Position numbers and translations under genes: made by a program. The notes below the pieces were generated by a model, which had not been told where the DNA came from, searched no databases, and was given only the letters and a program-made list of their open reading frames with translations. Positions 10,634 through 21,399 of a stretch of 64,000 bases of DNA are shown in pieces (the stretch's first letter is position 1; every line of letters begins with the position of its first letter). Source of the DNA: Paracyclopina nana (taxonomy: Eukaryota > Arthropoda > Copepoda > Cyclopoida > Cyclopettidae); contig JAGUCH010000004.1 of the NCBI GenBank assembly GCA_019096065.1, positions 7,192,001 to 7,256,000 of the forward strand, in the 5' to 3' direction.

Positions 10634-11950
10634 TTAAGCAGAAAAGTGATTTCTCAACTGATCCATTTGAGCAGGGCTGACAAATTCATTAGTGAATCTG
10701 CGCACTCGTTTGGGATCACTGTCCTCGCACTCAGACGCATAAGTAAACCCATCAAAACCAATCGACCTGTAAAAGCTCTCATTCTCTTCATAAATCTTGG
10801 CATTTTTCAATTCTTGCTCAGCCAAATGCTCTTCATCAAAGCACGTGTAAAGATCATCAACACACTCATCATATTGATCATGAGTGAGGCAAATCACTCG
10901 TGTCAAAGCAGCCCTGTGAAAAAATCAAATTCGATTTTTGAGCCAATCAGATGATTTTGATTTTGTACCTTTGCCCGCTGAATTTGTCGAATAGGAAATT
11001 GCGGAAAACTGAAACTTTGTCACCGCAAGCTTCTTTTTCTTGGAGTTTATCCTGGATTTGAGCAAAGGTGCAAGGTGAAGTTTCTCCATAGTTTCCGGCC
11101 ACATAATCTCTCTGAAAGTCCAGCAAAATTGGACATGAAGCCAAGTAGGCATCTCCCAAAAAGGCTGAGTTGTTTCGGGCCTTGCCAATTTCATCCCAAA
11201 GAGTGTTGTCACGTAGATTTTCCTTTTGGCTTTCATCTAGGCAATTATAAGTGGCCTCAATGTCATCAAAGCACTTCAGCTGCAAAAAATCTGCATTTAT
11301 TGCATGGAAAGTGATTTTCTGCATGTTCAATTCAGTTTTTTCAACGGTAACTCAGATCATTGGTGACAATAACTTTATATTGCACCTAGGCTATAAAGTT
11401 CACTTTACATCTGCTGCTAGGCTTCTAAACAATCGTTTAAAAGGTCTATGGAAATTGGAATGTGCCAACAGATAACTTTTACTTTGTAAACCTATGTAGA
11501 GCAATAAAATAAACAACAAAACAATCAAATTGATTGAGGGACTGTAAAATAGCTGGCAACAAAATAATAGTTATAGTTATTGACTTGATAAGAGGACAAA
11601 AATAAAAATCCTTTTTGGGAAGAATAAGATGAAATACTTTACAGCCCTTTTCTTAGCTTTCCTTTGCATCCAAGCTTTACATTCCCTAACTAGATAAAAA
11701 TAAGTATACTACAAATGTATGTAATGAAAGCTGATCTCACCGTTTTTTCAATGAGAGAGCATGAAGCAGCCATGATGTCTTCAGTTGAAATTTGCACAAT
11801 GTAATCCAATTCAGCTAAGGATGTACAAGCATCAATTTGGTTCCAATACTCATTCTCTTTATCTTCATCACAAAGTTTGGTTCCATTTTCTGTGGCTTGA
11901 GCCAAAAGTGGGAACAAAAAAATTAACAATGTTGCCTTCATGGTTACCAA
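10634..11950 (-). CDS. Secreted cysteine-containing protein, family not recognised
   Basis: Exons in order of transcription are 11950-11741, 11279-10969 and 10913-10634 (phases 0 and 2), giving 266 residues. The N-terminus MVTMKATLLIFLFPLLAQAT is a clear signal peptide. The mature part is acidic, mostly helical in character, and has about a dozen cysteines, including Cys pairs separated by 10-20 residues (CFDDIEATYNC, CLTHDQYDECVDDLYTC). That spacing suggests a disulphide-pinned helical bundle such as is seen in arthropod haemolymph or odorant-binding-like proteins; this is inference only. There is no transmembrane segment or ER-retention tail. The next gene upstream on this strand (12.4-13.2 kb) is also an ER/secretory gene, but the two share no similarity that I can see. 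Confidence 0.75.
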
Positions 11951-12402
11951 GTATATTATGGTTTTAAGTTACTTTGGCTACTTCTCTTTTATAATGCCAA
12001 GATGCTTAAAATTCCCACTTTTTAGGCCTGAAGTAGGAACAACAATTCACAATCTGGTTTTGCTCAACATGCAGTGGGATTTTTCCCATTTAATTAGCCT
12101 ATAAAAAAAGGTGAACATGATAATAAATAACAATTTTTTAGTTGTGATCTTTTTCCTTCTTTCCTGTTGATGTTCATTATATACATATTTATGTAATTTT
12201 TTATTTATTTTTGCTAAGATATATGCCAAAATAGGTTATATCAATACGTTATAAACGAGCAGCTTTTGAGGATGGGTTTATTCAATAAAAGCAGATATTT
12301 CACAAATCAAGTAAATGTGTCCACTTTTCAGAAGTTGGGGGCGGGCAGTGTCATTGAAAAAAAATTCACAATTTCGAGCAATTTGTAATTTATCATAGCG
12401 TC
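11951..12402. other. Intergenic spacer
   Basis: This is a 452-bp AT-rich spacer between two minus-strand genes. It contains the 3' region of the MZB1-like gene and the promoter of the secreted-protein gene. No specific element was recognised. Confidence 0.5.
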
Positions 12403-13241
12403 CTACAACTCGTTTTTGTGGCTCTTTTGGTGTTTGGATCCGCAATGGTCTAATTCCAAGTCTCCATCTTCTCCTTTGTATTTCTTGTTGAAGCAGAGGA
12501 ATTCCTGGATTCCCCTCTCAGTTTTTCCACCTTGAATCCAGGCTGAGTAGATCAATGACTCATCTGCATCCCTGTATCTTTCACACTCTTCTGATAGTTG
12601 GAAAGGGAGCCTTCCTCCCATGTGGGCAGCTCCAGGCGCCTCAAAAACACCAGGCCCTTTCAACCGGTTAATCCCATTTTCTTCATCAGCTGATATACCA
12701 TACTTGCTCAGACCATCATAAGTGCAAACCTTTTCTGCAAATTTACTAACTTTAGTTACGGGATTTAAACAACTGAGATGTAAACACAATATGAGGACTG
12801 TAAAGAAAACAAAATAAGCTATAAACTTCTGAGGAGGTCTGTAAACAAAGCAAGAGTACTGTAAATTAGTAATGAAGTAAGCTTTAAAAAACTAAAGATT
12901 AAGGCTCTGAGCTAAACCACAGCACGGAAAATATTATGATGTTATTTACCAAAAATACCAAGGACATCTCCGTGATTGAGCTTCCACTGTGGAGTGTTGA
13001 TGTTTTTGTGCCTTTCAGCAAAGGCTAGGTGTAAAGTATAGCCAATGGCAATGCAAGCATCACATTTCAAGTGTTGAGGCAAGTGAACACTTTTCTGCTC
13101 TTCTTCACTTAATTGCGGAGGTGTAAATGTCATTTTTTGTAGGCCTTCTTCTTCTTCAGTGGCCTTAACTGATGATATGAACACTGACACCAGCAACAAA
13201 GGCCACATTTTGACTGCCTTGGCCTCGCTGAAAATTCTCAA
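12403..13241 (-). CDS. MZB1: MZB1/pERp1-like ER luminal protein with KNEL tail
   Basis: Exons are 13241-12950 and 12734-12403 (phase 1), giving 207 residues from ATG 13241. An in-frame ATG at 13208 gives the more typical signal peptide (MWPLLLVSVFISSVKA) and may be the true start. MZB1 (pERp1) is an ER resident saposin-like protein that assists oxidative folding and assembly of secreted proteins and associates with GRP94. The family signature is plain: PPQLSEEEQKSVHLPQHLKCDACIA matches the region around the CxxC of human MZB1, followed by VCTYDGLSKYG, a KGPG motif and the IYSAWIQGG...FLCF helix. It ends in SHKNEL, a KDEL-type retrieval signal. CNPY proteins are related but differ around the CDAC motif. 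The 215-bp intron falls between the two saposin halves. Confidence 0.85.
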
Positions 13242-13666
13242 AGAATATTGAGCTTTCTAATATTAGCCAAATACAGCATTACGCGTGTCCTCATACTGAC
13301 CAATCAGATATGGTCAAGTTTACAAAGTAGTTTACAAGCACTTTGACAAGGTAGGTATGCAAAACAGCTGAAATCGGGCTGTAAAGTTGAAAACTAATAA
13401 TAAAATAAGCTAATTTCAGCTTTCAAAAGATGTCTCTTAATTTTGTTAACAATTTTTCCTTTGATTTTGTAAAAATCACTTTAAAGTTGATAGAGGGGCA
13501 TAATGTAACTTTATATCATCTCCTCCTGGGATAGTGTAAAGTACATAAAAAAGTAGCACGAAATAGTATAAATTGCATTATAGATCATTTTTTCCTTTTT
13601 TAAGAATGTATTCGCATTATATGGATTTGAGTACATGCACTAAAGCAGCGAAATGTCAATAATGTG
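13242..13666. other. Intergenic spacer with hairpin
   Basis: This AT-rich spacer lies upstream of the MZB1-like gene. An imperfect inverted repeat lies at 13508-13542 (ACTTTA...TAAAGT arms) and belongs to the dispersed hairpin family described in the findings. No gene was seen. Confidence 0.45.
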
Positions 13667-16408
13667 TCATTTGGAGCTGTCATCTTCATCATAGTAATAA
13701 GTGTCATAATTGGCATCAGGGTTCAAAGCTTGGTCCAATTCTTTGAACCACATTTGTTGTTTCCCATCACTTTCCTAAGAAATAGCATAAATTAATCCTG
13801 GAAAAATGCATGAAAATTTGAAGCATGCACAATTTGACATTTCTAAATGCCAAAATCTTCTCCACTATGTAAAATGATCTAAGGAAGGAAAAACAGGGTG
13901 TTTTTTTCTTTTGAAGTTGGAAGTTTCAAGTTTTGACAGCAAGTTACCATAGTGATAAATACAAGAATTGGTAAGCTACGCAAATAATCAATATGTTTAC
14001 CCAGCCTTAATCAGCACAAAATGGCAGCCAATACTAAAAGATAATCTAAAATTAGAAATTAGCATGATACCTTTTAAAAAGGTAGCCTTAAAAATCTTAT
14101 TCAAAAAATTCCTTAAAGCTTATTTCTCAAATGGCTTTCACTTTTCCTTATTTGTATACTACAGCTTTCTACACTTTTGTTATACCTTATGTGTGTGGTT
14201 TGAGTGTGTAGTAATTGTTGCACAAGGAGTGACAGTCATGAACGGTTCCACACTGGGAAAAATTACATTGAAAAGTACTTTTACTTTTTTAATAAATAAT
14301 TACAAAATCATAGGATTTCTTTAGAAATCGTCTAAAGTTAGTAAAATGTATTTTTCTCAGGATACATCTGGGTACACTGGACTACTACTGCAATACATAA
14401 AAAGCCAGTTGAGTTCCAGTTGTTGAGCTAGATGGGTTCCCTGATTGGGCATATTGTACCAGGCTCATTTTTCCTGCTTTTTTCATTATGGTGGTCAGTG
14501 AACATTTTCACCAGATATTTCTCAGCCCATTTGCACAAAAAGCCAATCAGAAGTCATCATGGTTATACAAATTCCATAAGTTTTGCTCGGTAACTGATTT
14601 TACCTACTCTAATACACCATCAATGTAACACTGCGATCTTTGCAAGTGACAGCTTTACAAATGTAAACAACTTTATATCCTCCAGGGGATATAAAGTCAA
14701 TATTAAAATTGCAAAATAGCTTATGAATGCCAATGAAGTGGCAAAATCTTGACAAAAATATTCCTAACTTCAATTTCTTTTTCACTTTACATCCCTCCCT
14801 AAACCAGATTGCATCCCTCCCATAAATTATGCCAATAGCCTTAATTAAAAATCTTTCATTTAGCCCAGTTGAAATCTATGTGAAGTTGGGAGCCCTTGTT
14901 GTTGCCATAATTGGTGAATATCTCACTGCCATAGATGATAAATGGAAAGTCATCCACCAAGGAAATTTGCAACACATCATGATGTATTTATTTTTTGCCA
15001 TTCACCCCTTGATGGAGTTGCTATATTACTACAAGTTTGAGCCTTTGCCAGCTAATTTGGATTATTTGGCAGCCATGTTGGCTTTTGGTGTTGAGGCCTT
15101 TCTTTTCAGCCAGCATTTGCATGGAAGGTCAAAAATGGATGTCCAACTCCATACTTATCTAATTTATGTCGTGATTTTGACTGTATTAGCTTCAGCCGTT
15201 GAAATGACGCACCCACATGATTTAAGGCCAGCATTGCTAAGATCTACATTGACTTTGCTGCAGGGCACCTGGTTTTTTCAGGTACATTTGCTTCTTTTTA
15301 GCGTAGATATTATTTGTAATCAATACAGCTAATTATGTATTGAAAGAAAACATAACGAAGTATTGTAATTACATGCTAAATATATGTGACTGGAGGACTA
15401 ATCTGCTCCTACATCAAAATCAAAACAAAGTCAGCAGCAACTGGTTTTCTTACCAAGTCAGCTGATTTTGACCACAATTTTTCATCCTTAGTTGCATTTT
15501 ATTCTTTAAGATTAATTAATTATTCATATTAAAGCCTGTATAAATCAAAACAGAGTGAGCTGACTTGCATTGTGCTTTTTTTTAGGTTGGGTTCACTCTT
15601 TATCCACTAGGTGGCATTAGTCATTGGAACCAAGAAGATCATTCTGAAATGATGATCATCACTGTCATTTTCACTATGCATTTAGCTATTGCTCTACTAT
15701 TTCAAGCAGTTCTTGGAGTGGTAATTTACCTGGTAATCAATTCTCAATTAAAGGTCTACAAAGAAAATAAACTTTTTTTGCACTTTCAGAAAGTCAAAAG
15801 GCAGTTTGCTTTTCAAGAGCTTAGGATGGAAGACTTTGAAGATTCTGATGCCGAAATGCTTGTGGAGCAAAAGGACTGCTAAACATCTAGTGCCAATAAT
15901 AGAAATAATCTTACTGGTTCTTGGGTAGCACCTTCTTCGTCAATTGCATCATAAACAGCCAAATCATCAAGCCAAGCTCTGAACTCCTCCTCAACTTCAT
16001 TGAATTTGTGCACAAAGTCTTCATCGTTTAGGCTATTAGCAACTGAATTTGGAACTGTAGGCAATTCTATAAAGCTTTTCCTTTCTGTAATAAAAAATGT
16101 CCACTTCAAACATACCAAGTAATGGTGATTTTACCTTTAATTGTGAGATCCATTTTGAAATGTTGTCTTACTGATCTTTCTGTTTTGCTATGATGAAGTC
16201 CATTATTGACAAAAATTGAGGCAATTATAAATAGCAAAAAATAGGCAATCAGTCTGATGCCTATTAGAAGCGTAAATAATAATTATAAAGTATTAATAGT
16301 CAATTAATATTCACCAAAAGAGGGGTCAACTGCTGCCATGACTGGAAATTTCCTTGGAAAATACTCCAAATCAAGGTTGTTGAAATGGTGCTTCATATCT
16401 AAGGGCAT
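13667..16408 (-). CDS. Single-pass membrane protein, unrecognised; hosts a nested gene
   Basis: Exons are 16408-16315, 16260-16135, 16084-15915 and 13774-13667; phases 1, 1 and 0 all agree, giving 165 residues. Residues about 33-52 form a hydrophobic helix (IRLIAYFLLFIIASIFV) preceded by a 32-residue N-terminus and followed by a basic stretch and an acidic C-terminal half ending in YYYDEDDSSK. The topology could be either way round. The last intron (13775-15914, 2,140 bp) contains the whole TMEM45-like gene on the plus strand. The link to the distant last exon rests on matching phase 0 donor and acceptor sites and on the similar acidic composition; it is good but unproven. The start lies 71 bp downstream of the PUSL1-like stop codon on the same strand. 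Function unknown. Confidence 0.65.
14432..15882 (+). CDS. TMEM45 (DUF716) family multi-pass membrane protein
   Basis: Exons are 14432-14589, 14864-15281 and 15586-15882 (phases 2 and 0), giving 290 residues, close to the usual 275-300. The family pattern is clear: N-terminal HIVPGSFFLLFSLWWSV, then a membrane region with EAFLFSQHLHGR, LLRSTLTLLQGTWFFQVGFTLYP, and a C-terminal helix MHLAIALLFQAVLGVVIYL followed by a basic/acidic tail. About seven hydrophobic segments can be picked out. TMEM45 proteins sit in endomembranes or the plasma membrane; their molecular activity is not established. The gene lies completely inside the last intron of the minus-strand gene 13667-16408. A perfect 11-bp-arm hairpin (14670-14697) lies in its first intron. 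Confidence 0.9.
14670..14697. repeat. Short perfect inverted repeat
   Basis: Arms ACTTTATATCC and GGATATAAAGT (11 bp each, perfect) flank a short loop. It is one member of a dispersed hairpin family in this window. Confidence 0.7.
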
Positions 16409-16479
16409 CGTAAATACACCATGACAAGTGTCTAATACCAAATAACAATCAACTGGATGAAAGCAGCTGCATTTGTAAA

Positions 16480-18001
16480 TCACATGTGCTTTTTATGTAT
16501 TGCTTTATCTTTGGGAAAAATCCTTCTCATGATGGAAGACATTTGGTCCCACCGGATTGGGAGTCTTGTGAAATCATTAATCGGCATTGGTTGGGGCAAT
16601 ATGGGCAATTTGGTCACATCTTCAGTGAATTGAGCAACCAATGATGGATCATATTGGACATCCATCAAATAAAGTCCATTTGGATCTGCCAATCGAACAA
16701 TAGGCTTATTCGAGCATTTAGGGTCTTGAAACATTTCTTCAATTTGACATTGATTCACTTTCCCTGAAGCCACAGAGAACATCATGTAAACCAAAATTCT
16801 GATTTGATTCCTGTAGAATGACTTGGACTTGATGACCAATTCATAAAAGCCATGAGTGTCAGCATAGAAAGGAATACTTTCTATTGGTGGCCTCACTTTG
16901 ACAAGTTTAGACTCAGTAATTGTCCTAATTAAGTGATCTTCATCCAATGTCACAAGACTTAGTGATCCATCATCATTTCTGGATTTGGTAATCCTTGCAT
17001 TGACCTTGGAGAAAGCCTCAAAATTCAGCTCTTTGCCTAAAAACAAAACTTGAATCAGAGTAACCAGAGAGGCTTTCTTAGACTCAAAACTAAGGGACTT
17101 TAGAATTGTTATAAGGGGCAATTGGGGATTAAATGTAATTTAGGTCTTGTACCTGTGATTGTCTGAAGAAAATTGATAGCTTTGTCAAGGTTGAAATTCA
17201 GTGGAGCTTCAGTGATGTACGGCTGATAAAAGCAAGGTAAACAGCTTCTCTCACATTTCCTCACTGCAAATTTGTACACATAAGTTCTCTCTTGAGCTTT
17301 CCTACAGACAAAATCACCAGGAACAGCCTCAGTTTTCAATATGCTGAGTACATATCATAAGATTAGCTAGGAACTTAGAACAAAGGCATCAGGCAAAATC
17401 ATACTTAACATCAATGCCAATCCATTGGAATGCTTTGTTCATTCTGTATGTAATAATTTTAGGGTCATAAAAAGCATCTCCAGCTTCATTCATTTGTAGG
17501 TCAACAGAGCAAGGCATATTGAAAGCATGAACACCAGCATCGACCCTATTCAAAACTAAGTGTAGTAGCATTTCTTTAACATATCAATACCAAAAAGTAG
17601 AACAAAAACATTGTTCAAAATCACCTTACCAATAGTTACATAGGTAAACATTTTTGCTTAGACAAAATTAACTTGGGACATTAATTTGTTTACCTGCTTG
17701 CCATGAACGCACTGACTTCATTGTGTGGATGTAATGTCAACAAGGCAGTTTCAAGAGCTCCTTGAACAGTCCTTGAAACATTTAAATATGTTCAATAAAA
17801 TACTAAAAAATAATTCAATGACTTCTTACAACAAGGATTCCTTTATGTAGTCTTCAGTCCATAAATGTGCTTGAATTCTTCTGGTCTGCTTTTGAGACCC
17901 ACTAAAATATAAATAAAAATGTCAAATCATTAGTAATAAAATAGGTTTTCTTACTGAAACTTCTGCCCAGAAAAGCTTAGCCTCATCAAGTATCTTTGCA
18001 T
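16480..18001 (-). CDS. PUSL1: tRNA pseudouridine synthase, TruA family (PUSL1-like)
   Basis: Exons are 18001-17955, 17901-17830, 17771-17694, 17545-17405, 17343-17153 and 17036-16480; all five phases agree, giving 361 residues. TruA-family enzymes convert uridine to pseudouridine in tRNA; PUSL1 proteins act in mitochondria or the cytosol. The catalytic motif SRVDAGVHA has its Asp at residue 68. Other family marks are QKQTRRIQ near the N-terminus, PGDFVCRKAQERTYVYKF, TGKELNFEAFSK (for LLGTHDFSAF), and FYRNQIRILVYMMFSVASGKV near the C-terminus. A CxxC (CERSCLPC) sits in the middle. PUS1 and PUS3 were considered, but the order of motifs and length fit PUSL1 better. CNOT2 ends 372 bp upstream on the same strand. 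Confidence 0.85.
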
Positions 18002-18373
18002 GTTGTTTTGTTTACTAACACTGAACAGTGATGTATCAACAACTAGCCCGAGCCGGAGCTCGAGCACAAATCTCAGCTCCAACAAGAAAAACGTAGAATA
18101 GCAATTATTTCATCTTGCCCAAGAAAGTATTTATTTTTTCTTAGAATGAATTGTGATATTGAAGAACATCATGATGTTATGAGCGTTTCTAGCAATAATA
18201 GCAGAGTAGTTATCACTGTTTTTCCAAAAAAGCAGTCAGTAATTGTAAGAACACAATTCATCGTCTGGAGAAAATGGGGAAAAAATAGAAGCAGCTGAGT
18301 TGGCATCAGCAGTCAAATAAATTGAGGGTTGTGGATTGTTTCAGTAATATACTGATCAGGTCAAGGTCAGTTG
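18002..18373. other. Spacer between CNOT2 and PUSL1-like gene
   Basis: This 372-bp spacer lies between same-strand genes. It contains the CNOT2 3' region and the PUSL1 promoter. No distinct element was recognised. Confidence 0.45.
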
Positions 18374-20744
18374 CTATAGTCCCCCAGGTGGTGGCATATT
18401 AGGGCTGATTTGAGGCTGGTGCATTCCACCCATGGGCGGGGCGGGGCTGCCCGATGATGGCGGGGCTCCAGACAATTGTTGGCCAGAAAGATTTGTAGGT
18501 AAAGATGGTCGATCTTCAAGCTTGTCATAGTCCAGATGGAATTCTTTGGATGCTCTCCTGAAATTAAAATTTTGATTGATAATTGCTCCTACGAACTTAT
18601 AATTACTAATTCATTTCTTCAAATGAACACTTTTAATTACAGTTTCAAGGGCAAGTTTGCATTTTAAAGGTATTAAAGGGAATTTATGATTTATGTTCTA
18701 AGAAACATGAAAAACTCACCGCCAACTGTTGACGTCAAAAAAGTGATAAGTTCCTCGCTCATAAGAAGCTGTTTTCTCAGAGGGAGGCATCCCAGGAGCT
18801 CGAGTTATCCAGACTCGATCCTCTTTGTGATATCTCCAGTCTCGGTTGTACCTTAGAAAACAAATCGATGACCAAACAGAAAACATCATCAATATGCTAG
18901 TATGCTTACAGTTCTGCTGCAGCAGCCAGTTGCAACACATCACCCACATTAGTATAGAACATGTAGAATAAAACATCATCTTTGTACCGATTGAGCTTCA
19001 CAGGGGCCAGCTTATCCCTATGAATGAAATTTGCATCATTTTTTAAGAGGACCCAATCATGAAGGATAGTAATTAAAAAAATTCATTGAAAAGTAAATTT
19101 CTGCTTACCTTATTGTTGTATTCGTCAAATACTCGTACGGCACATGATAGTCAATATCTTGAGGTCTGCACGGTGTTTCAGCCCAAGGACCCCCAAAAGT
19201 GGGGTAGAGATTGACTTCCGAGTTCAAGTTAAGCCCGAGTGTGGTGAGGTCAGCTCCCAACGCCAATGAGACGAGATTCGGATCCGTCTCGGCCGCCCGA
19301 ATGAAGGTCAAAAGGCCAATCATACCGAACTGATCAGTGACCATTGACTGAGGAATGTTGGTGACAAGTCCAGAAGGACTCGTCTGGATTCCACGTGGGC
19401 GAACATTTTGCTGCTGCTGCTGTTGTTGTTGCTGCTGCTGAAGATGTTGTTGTTGCTGCTGTTGTTGTTGTTGCACAGCCTCAGCCTGGCTAGACATCAT
19501 GACCTCAGCTGAAGTCACCAGGTGACCTCCTCCACCCATGACCTGTTGGGGCTGCTGTTGCTGAGAAGAAGCTCCAAGGTCATCGAGGATCGATGAGGAT
19601 GCATTGGCCACTCCAGGAGTTGGGACAGAAATGGGACCAGGACCTGGCAGCGCTGGAAAGTCCTCATTGGACATGGTGAACTCACTGGCCTCCATTGCTG
19701 GCTGTTTGACCATCCCAACTAGCAAGGGAAGTCAACAATAGATACTTCGCCAAAATAACGTTAATTGAATAGTTACCATAATTAGACCTGGATAATGCTG
19801 GATTGGGAGCCGAGTTGTTTTCTCGGCTTCCTAACGATGGGAATTCAGAGGGGTCAAATGCTGACAGCGAATCGCCACTAAAAAGAGAAAAATGTGAATC
19901 TTGTTTAGAGAAAATATAGTTTCAAGGTAAAGGAGACTTAGTGGACTCAAGCTACCAGAATTTGAATTTCAAAGCAATGTTCAAGGTAAAGTGAGACGAA
20001 AAACCATTTTTAGCTGATACTTACATTTTGCCCCGTTCTCGGCCAAAAAGTGGACTCCGTCCCAAAACAGCCGACGATGAAGGCATTGAATTATTAGGCA
20101 GAATGCCCAGTTGGCGGCTGAGTTGGCCTCCGAAGCTTCCAGAGAAGTTGCCGAGGCCAGAGGAAAAGGGAGAGGCTGCCGAGGAGGTCGGTGTCACGCG
20201 GCCTCCGCCCACAGTCGAGTTGAAACCCATGAGATTTGCTCCGCCTCCCATTGAGGCCCCGCCCACGGCTGAATTATTCTGAGGCTGATTTCGAGACTGA
20301 AGCTGAACTAACGAAGAGCCCCGACTCAAGTTTTGCTGTAGAGATCCCATGCCTATGTAAAAAATATCCAGTCATTGAAGCCCGCTATATTGGAAACGGA
20401 GATAATTTGATGGAAAACGGAAATTACCTAATGGCGAGCCCAAATTGCCCTGTGTTCCGTAAAAAGGATTGTTTGAGGAAGAATTCATCAAATGACCGAG
20501 TAAACCTTGCAATTTAACCTGAAATCGACAAATCCGATAAAATATGAATGAAAGTCCAAGTTGTAACGGTTGCTTGTAACGTGGACAAAGTCCATGTTAT
20601 TGTGGGAAAATAACGATTTCGGCCGCTTTTCCTTACCACTATTTCTCCTCCATTAACCTCATTGAGATTTCTTGCCGAAGCTGCTTGTTTTTCTTTCTCC
20701 TCGAAATGACGAGACGAAAAATGAGCCCGAGCTCTAAATGACAT
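18374..20744 (-). CDS. CNOT2: CNOT2, CCR4-NOT complex subunit 2
   Basis: CNOT2 joins CNOT1 and CNOT3 in the CCR4-NOT deadenylase complex, which controls mRNA decay and transcription. Exons are 20744-20637, 20518-20428, 20352-20025, 19877-19777, 19718-19109, 19017-18910, 18851-18720 and 18557-18374; all phases agree, giving 553 residues. The N-terminal half is Gly/Ser/Asn-rich and disordered. The conserved middle contains SEFTMSNEDFPALPG and NIPQSMVTDQFGMIGLLTFIRAAETDP. The C-terminal NOT box has CRPQDIDYHVPYEYL, NRDWRYHKEDRVWITRAPGM and YERGTYHFFDVNSWRR. A glutamine tract (residues about 292-313) and a QQQQPQQ patch are encoded by mixed CAG/CAA codons. The tail is Pro/Gly-rich (PPGGL). It is divergent from V-ATPase subunit E. 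Confidence 0.96.
19408..19475 (-). repeat. CAG/CAA trinucleotide tract in CNOT2
   Basis: A mixed CAG/CAA run encodes about 22 glutamines with one His-Leu interruption in exon 5 of CNOT2. The interruptions by CAA should limit slippage. Confidence 0.85.
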
Positions 20745-21399
20745 TTGACAGATTGAGCAGACATTTTCCTTTTCAGAAGTAACATCTACATAAGTTTCTT
20801 GTTTTATTTTTCAGCTGTACATTAAGAGAGAAGATGCGATTAAAATCACGTTCAGAAGTATTTTTTGGGAAATTGTTCATATTACGGCGCCTTTAAAAGC
20901 ATACTCCAACACTCCTTTTAGTCCGGCCGATTTGGCAGACAAAATGACAAAAGACAAACGCAGAAAAAATATTAAAATAGAAACACCATGAATTGAAATC
21001 TCGCTAAAAAGCCAAATGCAATCAAACTTTTGCTGCTTATCAAAAAATTGACGCTATTAAGTTTACTTCTAACTTTTTCCTTGCATATTCTTAATTTTTC
21101 GCAATTTACCACAATAGTCATAATAAGTTGGCAATCAACTATTTTTAACTCGACAATCGTCTAAACTTCAAGAAAGAAATTCAAATCGCAATTCTGTAAT
21201 CTGTTGCCTCGATTTTTTTCTGTTAGAGCTAGATTTAAAAAAGTAATTGAGAAGTCATTTTGACTTTTGCAGTATCATCATCACATGACACAGCTGTCAG
21301 CTGATCATTCTACTCGTCCGTACTCGACAAGCCAATCTTTGAAGGGAGTTCAGTTCCGAATTATTTGACTTTGATACCAGTCTCCTAAAATCCACCAAA
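20745..21399. promoter_or_regulatory. Divergent promoter region CNOT2 / V-ATPase E
   Basis: This 655-bp region separates two divergent housekeeping genes and should contain both promoters. The start of V-ATPase E sits in the favourable context CCACCAAAATGG. No TATA box was identified with confidence. Confidence 0.5.

Noticed and set aside
15752..15789. Possible 36-nt intron in the last TMEM45 exon
   Set aside because: GT and AG ends exist, but 36 nt is shorter than every other intron here and the sequence reads through without a stop.
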